Assembly (NCBI GenBank): GCA_026995935.1
Contig: JALWNK010000067.1
Location: forward strand, 19,309 to 83,308
Direction of reading: 5' to 3'
Length of the DNA stretch: 64,000 bases
Source: Deltaproteobacteria bacterium
GTDB lineage: Bacteria > Desulfobacterota > Dissulfuribacteria > Dissulfuribacterales > QOAL01
Each line of letters begins with the position of its first letter. Position 1 is the stretch's first letter. Positions 42,337 through 52,653 of this stretch are shown one piece after another. The notes under the pieces are model-generated. The model was not told the DNA's origin. It worked only from the letters and a program-made list of their open reading frames with translations, and did no database searches. The translations under genes and the position numbers were made by a program.

Positions 42337-43623
42337 ATGGCTGATGTCAAAAAGCATGACACTCCACAGTGCGATGAGCTCAAAAACGGGCCATGGCCAA
42401 GTTTTGTAGATGACATTGAACAAAAGGGACTTTCAGGGCAGCAGGCCTGCCTGGACCTGCTGGGTCAGCTTGAGTTGTCCTATACCCACAAGGAAACCCA
42501 CTGGAAACATGGTGGAATCGTTGGTGTGTTTGGGTATGGCGGTGGGGTCATTGGACGCTATTCTGATGCACCGGAAAAGTTCCCGGCAGTTGCCCACTTT
42601 CACACAATTCGTGTTAATCAGCCTGCAAGTAAATTTTACAGCTCCGCATTCCTCAGAAAGCTGTGTGACATGTGGGATCATAGGGGCAGCGGCATGACAA
42701 ATTTTCATGGCTCCACTGGTGATATGGTTCTTCTTGGAACCACTACTGACCAGCTTGAGCCTGTATTTTACGATCTTACTCACCAGATGGAGGTTGACCT
42801 TGGAGGGTCTGGCTCCAACCTTCGTACGCCGTCTTGTTGTGTGGGAAAGGCCCGTTGCGAGTGGTCATGCCTTGATACCCAGGCAATCTGTTATGACCTT
42901 ACCCAGACCTATCAGGATGAGCTACACAGGCCCGCCTTCCCCTACAAATTCAAGTTTAAGGTTTCTGGTTGCCCCAACGACTGTGTTGCAGCCATCGCCC
43001 GTTCCTGCTGCTCAATAATCGGTACCTGGAAGGATGATATCCGGATAGATCAGGCGGCTGTCAAGGCTTATATCGGTGGTGAGTTAAAGCCCAATGCTGG
43101 AGCACACAGTGACAGGGACTGGGGTGCCTTTGACATCCAAAAAGAGGTTATCGACCTCTGTCCAACCCAGTGTATGTGGATGGAAGGAGATGAACTCAAG
43201 ATAGACAACAGGGAATGTACAAGGTGTATGCATTGCATCAACGTTATGCCAGAGGCACTGAGGCCGGGTACTGATACAGGCGCCACCATTCTTGTCGGAG
43301 CCAAGGCCCCAATCCTGGAAGGTGCTCAGATGTCCACCCTCGCCATTCCTTTCATAAGAATGGAGCCACCATTTGACGAATTCAAGGAGTTCGTTGACAA
43401 GATTTGGGATTGGTGGATGGAGGAAGGAAAGAATAGAGAGCGTTTTGGCGAACTTATCCAGCGTCAGAGCCTCCAGGAGTTCATTCGCAGGGCAGAACTT
43501 AAGCCCATTCCACAGATGGTCAAGGAACCAAGATCTAACCCCTACGTCTTCTGGAGCGAGGACGAGGTGGAGGGTGGTTGGAAGCGTGACATCAAAGAGT
43601 TCCGTGCACGTCACGCTGCATAA
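42337..43623 (+). CDS. dsrA: Dissimilatory sulfite reductase alpha subunit
   Basis: The 428-residue protein is full length. The sirohaem/[4Fe-4S] ligation pattern is seen as Cys168-x5-Cys174 (CCVGKARC) and Cys212-x3-Cys216 (GCPNDC). The inserted ferredoxin domain has CPTQCMWMEGDELKIDNRECTRCMHC. With DsrB it forms an alpha2beta2 cytoplasmic enzyme reducing sulfite and loading sulfur on DsrC. The presence of dsrD downstream indicates the reductive bacterial type. The ATG follows AAGGAGGGAG. Confidence 0.98.
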   Translation: MADVKKHDTPQCDELKNGPWPSFVDDIEQKGLSGQQACLDLLGQLELSYTHKETHWKHGGIVGVFGYGGGVIGRYSDAPEKFPAVAHFHTIRVNQPASKFYSSAFLRKLCDMWDHRGSGMTNFHGSTGDMVLLGTTTDQLEPVFYDLTHQMEVDLGGSGSNLRTPSCCVGKARCEWSCLDTQAICYDLTQTYQDELHRPAFPYKFKFKVSGCPNDCVAAIARSCCSIIGTWKDDIRIDQAAVKAYIGGELKPNAGAHSDRDWGAFDIQKEVIDLCPTQCMWMEGDELKIDNRECTRCMHCINVMPEALRPGTDTGATILVGAKAPILEGAQMSTLAIPFIRMEPPFDEFKEFVDKIWDWWMEEGKNRERFGELIQRQSLQEFIRRAELKPIPQMVKEPRSNPYVFWSEDEVEGGWKRDIKEFRARHAA

Positions 43624-43652
43624 TTAAAACAACAGACAGGAGGTAACTATAA

Positions 43653-44909
43653 ATGGACCTGAAAGAAATACGTGAAAAATTGCAAGAAGACTGGGGAGAT
43701 CTTCCAAGTTTTGATATAACCGAAGTCATTAATAAACCCTATGACCCCAACCTGGCCGAGCAGCTTTATGATCCCAAAAAGCCTATGGCCAACAGGGTTA
43801 CCGATATTGGGCCTCCATACTTCGAGCAGTTCTTCCCAGAAGTCATCAAGAAGAACTATGGAAAATGGAAGAGCCACGAGATTGTGGAGCCTGGTGTAAT
43901 AAAGTACACCAGCGAAACCGGTGATGTGGTTTATGCCGTACGCTGTGGTTCTCCTCGTTTGATCACAACCGACACCATAAGAGAGATATGCGATATTGCT
44001 GACAAGTACTGTGACGGGTACGTTCGCTGGACAACCCGTAACAACATCGAATTCCACGTTGAGACCGAAGATCAGCTCAGGGCCTTGATGGATGATCTTA
44101 AGGGACGCAAGTTCCCTGGTGGCTCCTACAAGTTCCCAATAGGTGGTACCGGGGCCTGCGTAACAAACATCGTTCACACCCAGGGCTGGGTACACTGCCA
44201 CACACCTGCAACAGACGCCTCAGGTGTGGTTAAGGCAGTAATGGATGACCTATTCGAGTACTTTGGAAGCCACAAGCTACCTGCACAGGTACGTATTGCC
44301 CTGGCTTGTTGTCTGAACATGTGCGGTGCTGTCCACTGTTCCGATATAGCCATCCTCGGTGTCCACAGGAAGCCACCTTTTGTTGAAGATGATCGTATTA
44401 CAGGTGTGTGCGAGATTCCTCTTGCAGTTGCAGCCTGTCCTCTCGGGGCAATCAAGCCGGCTACTGTTGAGCTCGACGGTAAGAAGATAAAGACAGTCCG
44501 CGTCAACGAAAAGAGGTGTATGTTCTGCGGTAACTGCTACACCATGTGTCCGGCCATGCCTCTGGCCGATATGGAAGGTGACGGTATCGCAATACTTGTT
44601 GGTGGAAAGATATCTAACAGGGTGAGTGCTCCAAAGTTCTCCAAGCTGGTAATCCCATACATCCCGAATGAGCCTCCTCGCTGGCCTTCCACCGTTAAGG
44701 TAATAAGAAAGATCCTAGAGACCTACGCAAGTGACGCAAGGAAGTACGAGCGCGTAGGCGAGTGGGCAGAAAGGATTGGTTGGGAGCGCTTCTTTGAAAA
44801 GTGCGACATACCATTTACCGACAAGTCCATTGATGACTACAGGCTTGCATACGATACATATCACACCACTACGCAGTTCAAGTGGAGTGTACATACCGAT
44901 AATCTGTAA
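43653..44909 (+). CDS. dsrB: Dissimilatory sulfite reductase beta subunit
   Basis: The 418-residue protein carries the catalytic sirohaem-cluster site: [22 protein letters not shown] and, near residues 219-224, [13 protein letters not shown]. The ferredoxin domain is [16 protein letters not shown] with an upstream CPLGAIKP. It pairs with DsrA. The gene follows dsrA by 29 nt, with an ACAGGAGGT ribosome site. Confidence 0.98.
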   Translation: MDLKEIREKLQEDWGDLPSFDITEVINKPYDPNLAEQLYDPKKPMANRVTDIGPPYFEQFFPEVIKKNYGKWKSHEIVEPGVIKYTSETGDVVYAVRCGSPRLITTDTIREICDIADKYCDGYVRWTTRNNIEFHVETEDQLRALMDDLKGRKFPGGSYKFPIGGTGACVTNIVHTQGWVHCHTPATDASGVVKAVMDDLFEYFGSHKLPAQVRIALACCLNMCGAVHCSDIAILGVHRKPPFVEDDRITGVCEIPLAVAACPLGAIKPATVELDGKKIKTVRVNEKRCMFCGNCYTMCPAMPLADMEGDGIAILVGGKISNRVSAPKFSKLVIPYIPNEPPRWPSTVKVIRKILETYASDARKYERVGEWAERIGWERFFEKCDIPFTDKSIDDYRLAYDTYHTTTQFKWSVHTDNL

Positions 44910-44923
44910 AAAAGGAGGCTATC

Positions 44924-45181
44924 ATGGCCGTTGATATGGAAGAACTGAAACAAAAGATCCTTGAGTTTGCTACAAAAAAGGCAAAGCATAAATCAAAGAT
45001 GTATATAAAGGATCTCTACAAAGCAGATCCAAATGCAAAGCCCAGAGAGATAAAGAAGGCTGCCAATCAGCTTGTGCAAGAAGGTAAGCTGGAATTCTTC
45101 TCTTCAGGAAGCACTACCATGTACGGAGTACCAGGTTTTGGAAAGAGCGAAGAAGACCAGTTCGGTACTCTGGAAGAGTAG
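44924..45181 (+). CDS. dsrD: DsrD, winged-helix protein of reductive dsr operons
   Basis: The 85-residue protein has the DsrD sequence pattern: MEELKQKILEFATKKAKHKSKMYIKDLYKADP followed by KKAANQLVQEGKLEFFSSGSTTMYG. The fold is a winged helix, and recent work describes DsrD as an activator of DsrAB. It is a marker of reductive rather than oxidative Dsr. It lies 14 nt after dsrB and is followed by a terminator. Confidence 0.96.
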   Translation: MAVDMEELKQKILEFATKKAKHKSKMYIKDLYKADPNAKPREIKKAANQLVQEGKLEFFSSGSTTMYGVPGFGKSEEDQFGTLEE

Positions 45182-45204
45182 ATAAGAATAGATAATTGTT
45201 TTTG

Positions 45205-45234
45205 AGAGCGGGGGCCATGCTCCCGCTCTTATCT
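45205..45234 (+). terminator. Terminator of dsrABD
   Basis: AGAGCGGG and CCCGCTCT form an 8-bp stem around GGCCATGCT, followed by TATCTTTT. It touches the stop codon of the convergent methyltransferase gene. Confidence 0.75.
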
Positions 45235-45921
45235 TTTCCCCCAGACCAGGAAATGCCTGTCGCTGACTACTTCAACGGTCAAATGTGACAGGTTTGTCTT
45301 TTTTAAGAATTCACTCACCTCATTATCTCTGTACGCTGCCAGAAGGGAGTTATAAAAATCCCGCTTGAGTATCTCAGGCTCCGAGCCGCTGTAGGTTTCA
45401 ACCAGTCTCTGTGCTGTTTCTTTGTCTTTAGGCCTTAAAAGATCCATTACAAATATGACGCCACCTGGTTTTACGAGTTCTTCCACGGCGTCCCAGAAGA
45501 TGGCCTGGTTTGGAAGATGGTGGAGCAGGCTGTTGACAATCAGGCCATCATAGGATTTACACGGAAGTTCATTCCCAGTAAGAGGGAGCCTTGCGTGAAA
45601 AAGTCTTATCCTTTCCTTGAGGTTCTCTTTAGTTATCAGCCGTTTCGCCTGGGTAAGCATGGGGGCCGAGGCATCAAGGGCATGTAGCCGAACGTTTGGA
45701 AACCGTTTTAAAAAGCGAACCGAAATGTCGCATGGCCCACATCCAAGATCAAGAAAAAGACCTTCAATGTTTTTGCCGAGGCGCTTTTCAAAAAGATCCA
45801 CAAACATCTCGTGTGGCGCAGAAAAATCCGCCTCAGCATAGGCCCTGACCTGCTCATCCTCATCCATTATTTCAGGCTCAGGAATTCTCTGATGAAGGGG
45901 ATAAGGGGGGCCTTCAGGCAT
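45229..45921 (-). CDS. Class I SAM-dependent methyltransferase
   Basis: The start is set at ATG 45921 (MPEGPPYPLHQRIPEPEIMDED), 4 nt after the glyS stop, giving 230 residues; the track start lies inside glyS. Motif I is LFLDLGCGPCDISVRFLKRF, then RLHALDASAPMLTQAKRL, and YDGLIVNSLLHHLP. The fold resembles UbiE/methyltransferase-11 enzymes. Substrate unknown. It is the last gene of the glgC-glyQ-glyS series on this strand. Confidence 0.82.
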   Translation of the reverse strand: MPEGPPYPLHQRIPEPEIMDEDEQVRAYAEADFSAPHEMFVDLFEKRLGKNIEGLFLDLGCGPCDISVRFLKRFPNVRLHALDASAPMLTQAKRLITKENLKERIRLFHARLPLTGNELPCKSYDGLIVNSLLHHLPNQAIFWDAVEELVKPGGVIFVMDLLRPKDKETAQRLVETYSGSEPEILKRDFYNSLLAAYRDNEVSEFLKKTNLSHLTVEVVSDRHFLVWGKR

Positions 45922-45925
45922 GGCT

Positions 45926-48037
45926 TCAGCCTTCTGTGACAATACAGGAAAGGTCACCTATTTTGAGAAACAGCCTTGATATTACCCAGAGCAGCGAGAG
46001 CCTGTTGTGTCTTTGGGTCCTATCTTCAACCATGACCATTACATTATCAAAGAACCGGTCTATATGAGGCTTAAGAGAAAGTAACAGTATTAAGGCATCC
46101 TGATACCGCTCTGCTCCTGGGGATCTGCCGGTTTCGTCATCGGCAAGCATAGGTGCTATATTTTCCTTGACCTGAAGAAATGCCTCATAAAGAACCTTTT
46201 CTTCCTCGGTCTCAAAAAACTGGCTCCTTGGGTTTCCTCCCTCAAAGCCCTTTAGGATGTTCATTACCCGTTTAAAGGCTATGCTGATATCCTGGAATTC
46301 AGGCCTTTGGCGAACGGCCTTTAGTGCCAGGGCCCTTTGGTAACAATCGTACACTGAGTCAAAACTGGCGCCTATTGCAGCATCAACCACATCGTAGTCT
46401 ATCCTCCGGGCAATCAGTTCGTTTCTGAAACGTTTCTTGAAAAAGTCAATAACCTCCCCTTTTAATTTGGAGGGAGCCTCTGGGAGAAATTCCATAAGAC
46501 ATCTTATTGTCTCATCTGTAAGCTCAAGAAGGGAAAGGTCTATTTCACGCTCTATAAGAATGTTTACTATTCCAAGAGCCTGACGCCTTAAGGCATACGG
46601 GTCCTGGGTGCCGGAGGGCTTAAGCCCAAGCGCAAAGGTGGCGGTTATGGTGTCCATCTTGTCGGCAATGCTAAGGATAATTCCTGGCATGGTCTCGGGC
46701 AGGGGCCCTCCAGAACGTGTTGGCAGGTAATGTTCCTCAATGGCCAAGGCAACTGTCTGATCCTCACCCGAGATCAGGGCGTATTCTTTTCCCATTACGC
46801 CTTGCAGTGTGGGAAATTCACCAACCATTTCCGTGCATAGATCCGCCTTGCAAAGATAGGCGGCCCTTTTAACGATCTGTGTTTCTCTGTAGCCTATCAC
46901 GTGTGCTATAAACTCGGACAGACGCTGGATTCTCTCAACCTTGTCAAGGAGGGAGCCCAGCCCCTTATGGAACACCATGCCTGAAAGCTCAGAAACGAAG
47001 TCCTCGAGTCTCTTTTTGGTATCTTCCTTGAAGAAAAAGTCTGCATCAGAAAGCCTTGCACCAAGGACGCGCTCATGCCCTTTTTTAACTATGTCGGGCC
47101 TTTTGGAAGGCGTGTTGTTAATGGCAATAAAATTGGGCTTGAGTGCCCCAGAGGAGTCCTGCACTGCAAAGTACTTTTGATGCTCCTTCATGCAGGTGAT
47201 AAGAACAGCATCTGGAAGGGCCAGAAAGTCCCTTGAAAAGCTGCCGCAGGTTGCCCAGGGAAACTCGGTGAGGAAGGTGTTAAGCTCCTCAAGTTCCTGG
47301 TCTTCAAGAACAAGGCCATCTGCTTGCCGGGCTTTTTCCTGTGCATCCTCCTTGAGAATCTGTCTCCTTTCCCTTACATCTACAATGCACTTTGCCTCCT
47401 TTAGCCTGCCAAGGTAAAGCTCGTAAGAGGCGGATTCCAATGTAATGGGGCCTGGGGAGGCAAATCTGTGACCGTAGGTTATCCTGTCGCTTCGTACGCT
47501 TCCATAGCTGAAAGGCACGATTTCATTGCCGCAGATGGCAACTATCCACCTGACGGGCCGGGCAAATCGCACCTTCTCACTACCCCATTTCATGGTCTTT
47601 CTAAATGGAATGGCTTCCATTATATCAGGCAGCATTTCGGCAAGTATCTGGGTTGCCGGAAGGCCCTTAACGACCTTTGAGATATAGAGATAATCGCCCC
47701 TTTCAGTTGCCTTTATCTCAATATCTTCAAGTGTTGCGTTGTTTTTCCTGGCAAAACCTTCTGCTGCCTTGGTGGGCTTTCCGTTTTCATCAAAGGCCAC
47801 TGCCTTTGGAGGCCCAAGGATCTCAATTTCCCTGTCAGGTTGTCTGGAGTCAAGATCGGAAATGTGCAGCATAAGCCTTCTGGGAGTGCCAGCAGTCCGT
47901 ATCGGGCCAAAGAGCAGGTAGCCTTTTTCAAGACGGGTAGATATCTCTCTTTTTAAAAAATCAAGGGCCCCTGGAATGTAGCCAGCTGGGATCTCCTCTG
48001 TTCCTATTTCAAGCAGAAACTGCGTTTTTTCGATCAA
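45926..48037 (-). CDS. glyS: Glycyl-tRNA synthetase beta subunit
   Basis: The 703-residue protein matches the bacterial beta subunit: [18 protein letters not shown] at the N-terminus, [54 protein letters not shown] and DKMDTI. It binds tRNA and is needed with GlyQ for the alpha2beta2 enzyme. It overlaps the stop of glyQ by 4 nt. The length is that of the family. Confidence 0.97.
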   Translation of the reverse strand: MIEKTQFLLEIGTEEIPAGYIPGALDFLKREISTRLEKGYLLFGPIRTAGTPRRLMLHISDLDSRQPDREIEILGPPKAVAFDENGKPTKAAEGFARKNNATLEDIEIKATERGDYLYISKVVKGLPATQILAEMLPDIMEAIPFRKTMKWGSEKVRFARPVRWIVAICGNEIVPFSYGSVRSDRITYGHRFASPGPITLESASYELYLGRLKEAKCIVDVRERRQILKEDAQEKARQADGLVLEDQELEELNTFLTEFPWATCGSFSRDFLALPDAVLITCMKEHQKYFAVQDSSGALKPNFIAINNTPSKRPDIVKKGHERVLGARLSDADFFFKEDTKKRLEDFVSELSGMVFHKGLGSLLDKVERIQRLSEFIAHVIGYRETQIVKRAAYLCKADLCTEMVGEFPTLQGVMGKEYALISGEDQTVALAIEEHYLPTRSGGPLPETMPGIILSIADKMDTITATFALGLKPSGTQDPYALRRQALGIVNILIEREIDLSLLELTDETIRCLMEFLPEAPSKLKGEVIDFFKKRFRNELIARRIDYDVVDAAIGASFDSVYDCYQRALALKAVRQRPEFQDISIAFKRVMNILKGFEGGNPRSQFFETEEEKVLYEAFLQVKENIAPMLADDETGRSPGAERYQDALILLLSLKPHIDRFFDNVMVMVEDRTQRHNRLSLLWVISRLFLKIGDLSCIVTEG

Positions 48038-48897
48038 CTTGCAGCCTCCTTCCTTTCCGTAATCTGTTCGTTGTACTTTTTGGCTACGGCCCTGGCTATC
48101 TTTCTTACTCTTCCTATGTAGGCAGTCCTTTCAGATACGCTTATGGCGCCACGTGCCTCAAGAAGATTGAAGGTGTGGGAACATTTCAGGCACTGGTCAT
48201 AGGCCGGTCTCACCAGTCCCATATGGACAAGTTTGTGGGCCTCGGATTCAAACTTATCGAAAAGATCCCTTAGAAGACCTGTTCCGGCCGCCTCAAAGTT
48301 GTATTTGGAGAATTCTATCTCGTCCTGAAGGTGGACCATCCCGTAGGTAGTATCCTCATTCCATTTAAGGTCATAGACGTTATCCACCTCCTGCAGATAC
48401 ATAGCAATACGTTCAAGGCCGTAGGTGATTTCTACGGAGACAGGGAAGACATCAATGCTTCCTATCTGCTGAAAGTAAGTGAACTGGGTTATTTCCATGC
48501 CATCCAGCCACACCTCCCAGCCAAGCCCCCAGGCTCCAAGGGTCGGGCTTTCCCAGTCGTCCTCCACGAATCTTATGTCATGCTCCATGAGATTGAGCCC
48601 AAAGGCCTCAAGGCTTTTCAGATAGAGATCCTGCACATTGTCAGGGCTTGGCTTCAATATTACCTGATATTGGTAGTAATGTTGGAGCCTGTTGGGATTC
48701 TGGCCATATCTGCCATCTGTTGGCCGCCTTGAAGGCTGAACATATGCCACCTTCCAGGGATCAGGCCCAAGGGACTTTAAGAAGGTGGCAGGGTGAAAGG
48801 TGCCTGCCCCCACTTCAAGGTCGTAGGGCTGAAGTAAGAGACAGCCCTGATTTTTCCAATAGTTATCCAGTGAAAGGATCAGGTCCTGAAAATACAT
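48034..48897 (-). CDS. glyQ: Glycyl-tRNA synthetase alpha subunit
   Basis: The 287-residue protein begins [40 protein letters not shown], typical of GlyQ, with [19 protein letters not shown], the class II motif 2 region, and the later [20 protein letters not shown]. It forms the catalytic aminoacylation core. A GAGAGGAT ribosome site lies upstream and glgC ends 12 nt before it. Confidence 0.97.
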   Translation of the reverse strand: MYFQDLILSLDNYWKNQGCLLLQPYDLEVGAGTFHPATFLKSLGPDPWKVAYVQPSRRPTDGRYGQNPNRLQHYYQYQVILKPSPDNVQDLYLKSLEAFGLNLMEHDIRFVEDDWESPTLGAWGLGWEVWLDGMEITQFTYFQQIGSIDVFPVSVEITYGLERIAMYLQEVDNVYDLKWNEDTTYGMVHLQDEIEFSKYNFEAAGTGLLRDLFDKFESEAHKLVHMGLVRPAYDQCLKCSHTFNLLEARGAISVSERTAYIGRVRKIARAVAKKYNEQITERKEAAS

Positions 48898-48909
48898 ATC
48901 CTCTCCTTT

Positions 48910-50166
48910 TCATTTTTTAAGTGTGGAGCCGCTGGGAAGGCTGCCCTCCTTCCAGTCATCTGCAGTGACTCTGGGGTAAATGATGCAGTTTCCGCCAACT
49001 CTGGCATTGGAAGGAATTTCCGCCCATTTTCCAATAAGGGTGATCCCAGTGTTGAGGTGTGACGGAAAGTCCCTGTTGGCCTCTTTGGTGTCTGGATCGC
49101 CAACCTGGGCATTCTGGCCAATGACCACCTCCTTGTCTGATATGACCTTGTTCACGGAAGATCCCCTTGATACCCTTGATTTATGCATAATGATGGAGTC
49201 TTTGACCACTGCACCCTCTTCCACTGTAACCCCCGGAGAGAGGACGGAGTTTATAACCTGTCCTTTAATGGTGCAGCCTGCGGAGACAGCGGAGTTTACT
49301 ATTACCGCATCTGGCACCACGTGGGCAGGCGGCCAATCGCAGGGCATGGAGCCTGCTTCCAGGTTTGTCACTATTCCCCATGTCTGCGGGTCAAGGCCGC
49401 TTGATTGATCAAGAAGGTCCATGTGGGCATCCCAGAATGATTGGATGGTCCCAACGTCCCGCCAATAACCCCTGAATACGTAGCCATAGAGCTGTCCGTC
49501 AGCCATGGCCTGGGGCAGGATGTGATGGCCAAAGTCAGTCTCTGTTGTCCTTTTAAGGGAATCAACCAGATAGTCCGTATCAAAGACGTATATGCCCATG
49601 GAGGCCAGATTGGATTTCGCCTTCCTTGGCTTTTCCTCCCAGTCAACTATGCGTCCCCCGTCATCCAAAATTCCTATGCCAAACTGGCTCGTCTGCTCCC
49701 ATGGAACTATCATCATAGCTACGGTAACCTTGGCCCCTATTGCCCGGTGATGCCGCACCATGTCCTTGTAGTCCATGTAGTAAACGTGGTCACCTGAAAG
49801 GATGAGTATCTGGGAAGAGGGTCTTGATTCTATGAAGTCAAGATTTTGCCTTACAGCATCCGCGGTACCCTTGTACCAGTCAGAGTCCTCCTCTCCTGTC
49901 CGCGGAGGAAGTATTTTCACCTCCCTGGTGCGTCCTGCCAGGTCCCATGCAGAGCCGTCTCCAATGTGGCTCATAAGGGAAAGGGGCTTGTACTGGGTAA
50001 GTACCGCAACCCGGGTAAGATCAGAGTTCATGACGTTAGAAAGGGCAAAATCTATTATGCGATAGATACCACCAAAGGGCACAGCAGGCTTGGCCCTGTG
50101 CTTTACAAGGATGTTAAGACGTGAGCCGACTCCACCGGCAAGTATCATCGCAAGTGTATCACGCAT
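48910..50166 (-). CDS. glgC: Glucose-1-phosphate adenylyltransferase
   Basis: The 418-residue protein has the nucleotidyltransferase opening MILAGGVGSRLNILVKHRAKPAVPFGG, the substrate loop LILSGDHVYYMDYKDMVRHH, and the glucose-1-phosphate region GRIVDWEEKPRKAKS. The C-terminal left-handed beta-helix is present (VTVEEGAVVKDSIIMHKSRV). It makes ADP-glucose for glycogen or trehalose synthesis. No other glg gene is visible. Its position between a thiC-family gene and glyQS is unusual. Confidence 0.95.
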   Translation of the reverse strand: MRDTLAMILAGGVGSRLNILVKHRAKPAVPFGGIYRIIDFALSNVMNSDLTRVAVLTQYKPLSLMSHIGDGSAWDLAGRTREVKILPPRTGEEDSDWYKGTADAVRQNLDFIESRPSSQILILSGDHVYYMDYKDMVRHHRAIGAKVTVAMMIVPWEQTSQFGIGILDDGGRIVDWEEKPRKAKSNLASMGIYVFDTDYLVDSLKRTTETDFGHHILPQAMADGQLYGYVFRGYWRDVGTIQSFWDAHMDLLDQSSGLDPQTWGIVTNLEAGSMPCDWPPAHVVPDAVIVNSAVSAGCTIKGQVINSVLSPGVTVEEGAVVKDSIIMHKSRVSRGSSVNKVISDKEVVIGQNAQVGDPDTKEANRDFPSHLNTGITLIGKWAEIPSNARVGGNCIIYPRVTADDWKEGSLPSGSTLKK

Positions 50167-50168
50167 GG

Positions 50169-51500
50169 TTATTCGTTTATTTTATCATCTTTCAGATACT
50201 GGTTAAGGGTGATTTCTGCATTTTTAAGTGCACAAAGCTCTCCGCACATGGAGCAACCCTTGTTGGACAGGGATTTGCGGGATTCAAGTATTTGCCTGGC
50301 ATCATCCGGAAAGAGCATATTCTTGAACTGCTCGTTCCACTTAAAATCCCTTCTGTCCTTTGAAATCTGTTTGTCCTTCTCGTCAGCCTTGCCCTTCAGC
50401 TTTACCACGTCGCCCACATGGGCTGCCAGCCTCGCCACCTTTACTCCAGTAGCAACATCCTCCTCATTTGGAAGGGCAAGGTGCTCAGAGGGGGTGATGT
50501 AACAGATGAGATCTGCCCCGTACATGGACGACTGGGCTGCCCCTATGGCGGCTGTAACGTGGTCCCAGCCAGCGCCAACATCAGTAGGAAGGGGGCCAAG
50601 CATGTAGTATGGGGCGTGGTTGGACATCTTTTTTTGAAGGATGATGTTGGCCTCTATTTCGTCAAGAGGCACGTGTCCAGGGCCTTCCACCATGGCCTGG
50701 CAGCCCATGTCCCTGGCAATTTCGCACAGCTCGCAGTTTAGAATGAGTTCTGCCATCTGGGCTCGATCCAGGGAATCGTGTATGGCCCCGGCCCTGATGC
50801 CGTTTCCAAGGCTTAGTACCGTGTCATACTTCTTTAAAATGGAGCAGACCCTGTCAAAATGTTCATAAAGGGGGTTTTCCTTCCCATTCTTCATCATCCA
50901 CTGGATCATCAGGGTGCCTCCCTTGGAGCAGAGCCCCCCATAGCGGTATCCCTGTTTTTTCATCCTCTCTATGGTAAAAAGATTTATCCCGCAGTGTATG
51001 GCCATGAAGGCTATTCCGTCCTGGCATTGCTTTTCAATAAGATCAAAGAGGAATTCCGGATCAAGACGTGTCGGGTCCTTGTATTTTTGTATTGTCTCGC
51101 AAAAGGCCTGATATAGGGGTACGTTCCCAACTGGCAAGGACACCTCAGACAGTATCTCTCTTCTTATGAGATCAAGGTCTCCTGCTGCAGAAAGCTCCAT
51201 GAGCGTGTCAGCGCCATGCTCCTCTGCAATCCGTGCCTTTCTCTTTTCGTGTTCCACGTCGCATACATCGGTGGACGTTCCAATGGAGGCATTTATCTTG
51301 GTACGAAGGCCCCTTCCGATGCCTACTACCTTTTTTTCATTGAACCTTCCCTTTAAAATGACGATCTGGCCCTGGCGGACCCTGTCAAGAAGCAGTTCGG
51401 GAGAGACGGCCTCCTCACGGCATATCTCTTCCATCTCCTTTGTCAGTTGGTTTTTGGCAGCATGTTCAAGTTGCGTAGCCAAGTCTTTCTCCTTTCCCAA
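50169..51500 (-). CDS. ThiC-family radical SAM lyase: HMP-P synthase or 5-hydroxybenzimidazole synthase
   Basis: The 443-residue protein is the short form of the ThiC family, using AIR as substrate. It has GRGLRTKINASIGTSTD, GADTLMELSAAGDLDLIRREIL, LPVGNVPLYQAF, DRAQMAELILNCELC, MVEGPGHVPLDEIEANI, YYMLGPLPTDVGAGWDH and the C-terminal cluster site GCSMCGELCALK (C-x2-C-x3-C). ThiC makes HMP-P for thiamine; the close homologue BzaF makes the 5-hydroxybenzimidazole lower ligand of cobamides. TLMELS and the tail do not settle which; divergent thiD supports ThiC. No TPP riboswitch is seen upstream. Confidence 0.9.
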   Translation of the reverse strand: MGKEKDLATQLEHAAKNQLTKEMEEICREEAVSPELLLDRVRQGQIVILKGRFNEKKVVGIGRGLRTKINASIGTSTDVCDVEHEKRKARIAEEHGADTLMELSAAGDLDLIRREILSEVSLPVGNVPLYQAFCETIQKYKDPTRLDPEFLFDLIEKQCQDGIAFMAIHCGINLFTIERMKKQGYRYGGLCSKGGTLMIQWMMKNGKENPLYEHFDRVCSILKKYDTVLSLGNGIRAGAIHDSLDRAQMAELILNCELCEIARDMGCQAMVEGPGHVPLDEIEANIILQKKMSNHAPYYMLGPLPTDVGAGWDHVTAAIGAAQSSMYGADLICYITPSEHLALPNEEDVATGVKVARLAAHVGDVVKLKGKADEKDKQISKDRRDFKWNEQFKNMLFPDDARQILESRKSLSNKGCSMCGELCALKNAEITLNQYLKDDKINE

Positions 51501-51689
51501 TCATTATGGTCTTAGAAAATATGCTTCGTAGACTGAAGTCAAGGCTTTATCAAGGAAAAGCCTCGTCAACATACTATAACTGTCTGGCCTTACCAAGGCA
51601 GAGTTTGAAGGGCTTGTTTTATCCCTCTTTTTCAGTTTAATGTCCCAATGAGTCTTTAAATGAACTAATAAAGGAAAAGGTTTCAGGCC

Positions 51690-52505
51690 GTGAGAAAGGC
51701 TGTATTTATAGTAGCAGGTTCTGACCCTTCTGGTGGAGCTGGTATCCAGCAGGATATCAAGGTGTTTACCTGTCTTAAACTTTATGCGTGCGCCGCAGTC
51801 ACAGCCCTTACAGTGCAAAATACCCAGGGAGTGAAATCTGTAAATCCTGTTGACTCACACCTTCTTGAGGCGCAGGTAAGGGCCGTCCTTGAAGATATAA
51901 ACATCTCTGGAATAAAGATTGGCATGCTTTCAACAGAAGAAAATGTGGCCGCTCTTTCAAGGGTGCTCGCTTTAAAGAATAGGGCCTGGGTTGTGGCGGA
52001 CCCAGTGATGCGTTCAAAAAACAACAGGGTACTCCTGGAGGATGATGCCTGGAAAGTGTACGAGGAACTCCTTTTTCCCCACATAGATATACTGACCCCC
52101 AATATTAACGAGGCAGAGGTTATTTCCTCTTTTTCCATAGATTCAGTGGAAAAGATGAAGGAGGCAGCCCGGGTTATTCAAAAAAAGATGACCAGGAAGA
52201 GGATGTCCATTCATGAGCCAGGAGTTTACCTTAAGGGAGGGCATCTTGTGAAGGGAAAAGGGGTTGTCGATATTTTTTGCCACAGGGGAAAAATCATTAC
52301 GTTAAAGGCGCCGCGCATAGAAAACATCCACACCCATGGCACAGGCTGTACCTTTTCTTCTGCTCTTTGCGGCTATCTGGTAATCGGGAAAGATCCCGAG
52401 GAGGCCGCCTTCAAGGCAAAGGCCTTTGTAAGTTCTGCAATAAAGGCTGGTTTTGGCCTCGGCAGGGGAACAGGACCTGTTGACCCTCTAATTTTTTTAA
52501 AATAG
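51690..52505 (+). CDS. thiD: Hydroxymethylpyrimidine (phosphate) kinase
   Basis: The 271-residue ribokinase-fold protein starts at a GTG. It carries VAGSDPSGGAGIQQDIKVF, the HMP-binding N-terminus, and ISGIKIGMLST, VADPVMRSKN, and the C-terminal anion hole HTHGTGCTFSSALCGYL. It phosphorylates HMP to HMP-P and HMP-PP for thiamine synthesis. It is divergent from the thiC-family gene with about 190 nt between. No thiE domain is fused. Confidence 0.93.
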   Translation: MRKAVFIVAGSDPSGGAGIQQDIKVFTCLKLYACAAVTALTVQNTQGVKSVNPVDSHLLEAQVRAVLEDINISGIKIGMLSTEENVAALSRVLALKNRAWVVADPVMRSKNNRVLLEDDAWKVYEELLFPHIDILTPNINEAEVISSFSIDSVEKMKEAARVIQKKMTRKRMSIHEPGVYLKGGHLVKGKGVVDIFCHRGKIITLKAPRIENIHTHGTGCTFSSALCGYLVIGKDPEEAAFKAKAFVSSAIKAGFGLGRGTGPVDPLIFLK

Positions 52506-52509
52506 ACTT

Positions 52510-52543
52510 TACTGAATCGTTATTCAGTATTAAAAGGTATAAT
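52510..52543 (+). promoter_or_regulatory. Operator-like 8-4-8 palindrome and TATAAT box before the pyrophosphatase gene
   Basis: TACTGAAT-CGTT-ATTCAGTA (52510-52529) is a perfect inverted repeat just after the thiD stop, followed by a consensus TATAAT at 52538-52543. The palindrome covers the position expected for a -35 box. A second repeat, TAAAAG/CTTTTA, brackets the TATAAT. This suggests regulated transcription; the regulator is unknown. Confidence 0.5.
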
Positions 52544-52653
52544 ACTTTTAAAAGGAGACCTGTTTTTCAAGTCTCGCGTGACATAAATCACATTATTTCC
52601 TGGTCTTGGAAATAAAAACATCATTTCTACCCAATCTTAAGGAGGTTAAGAAA

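Noticed and set aside
51501-51689. TPP riboswitch upstream of the thiC-family gene or thiD
   Set aside because: No CTGAGA...ACCC...CTGAT-type conserved core could be found on either strand.
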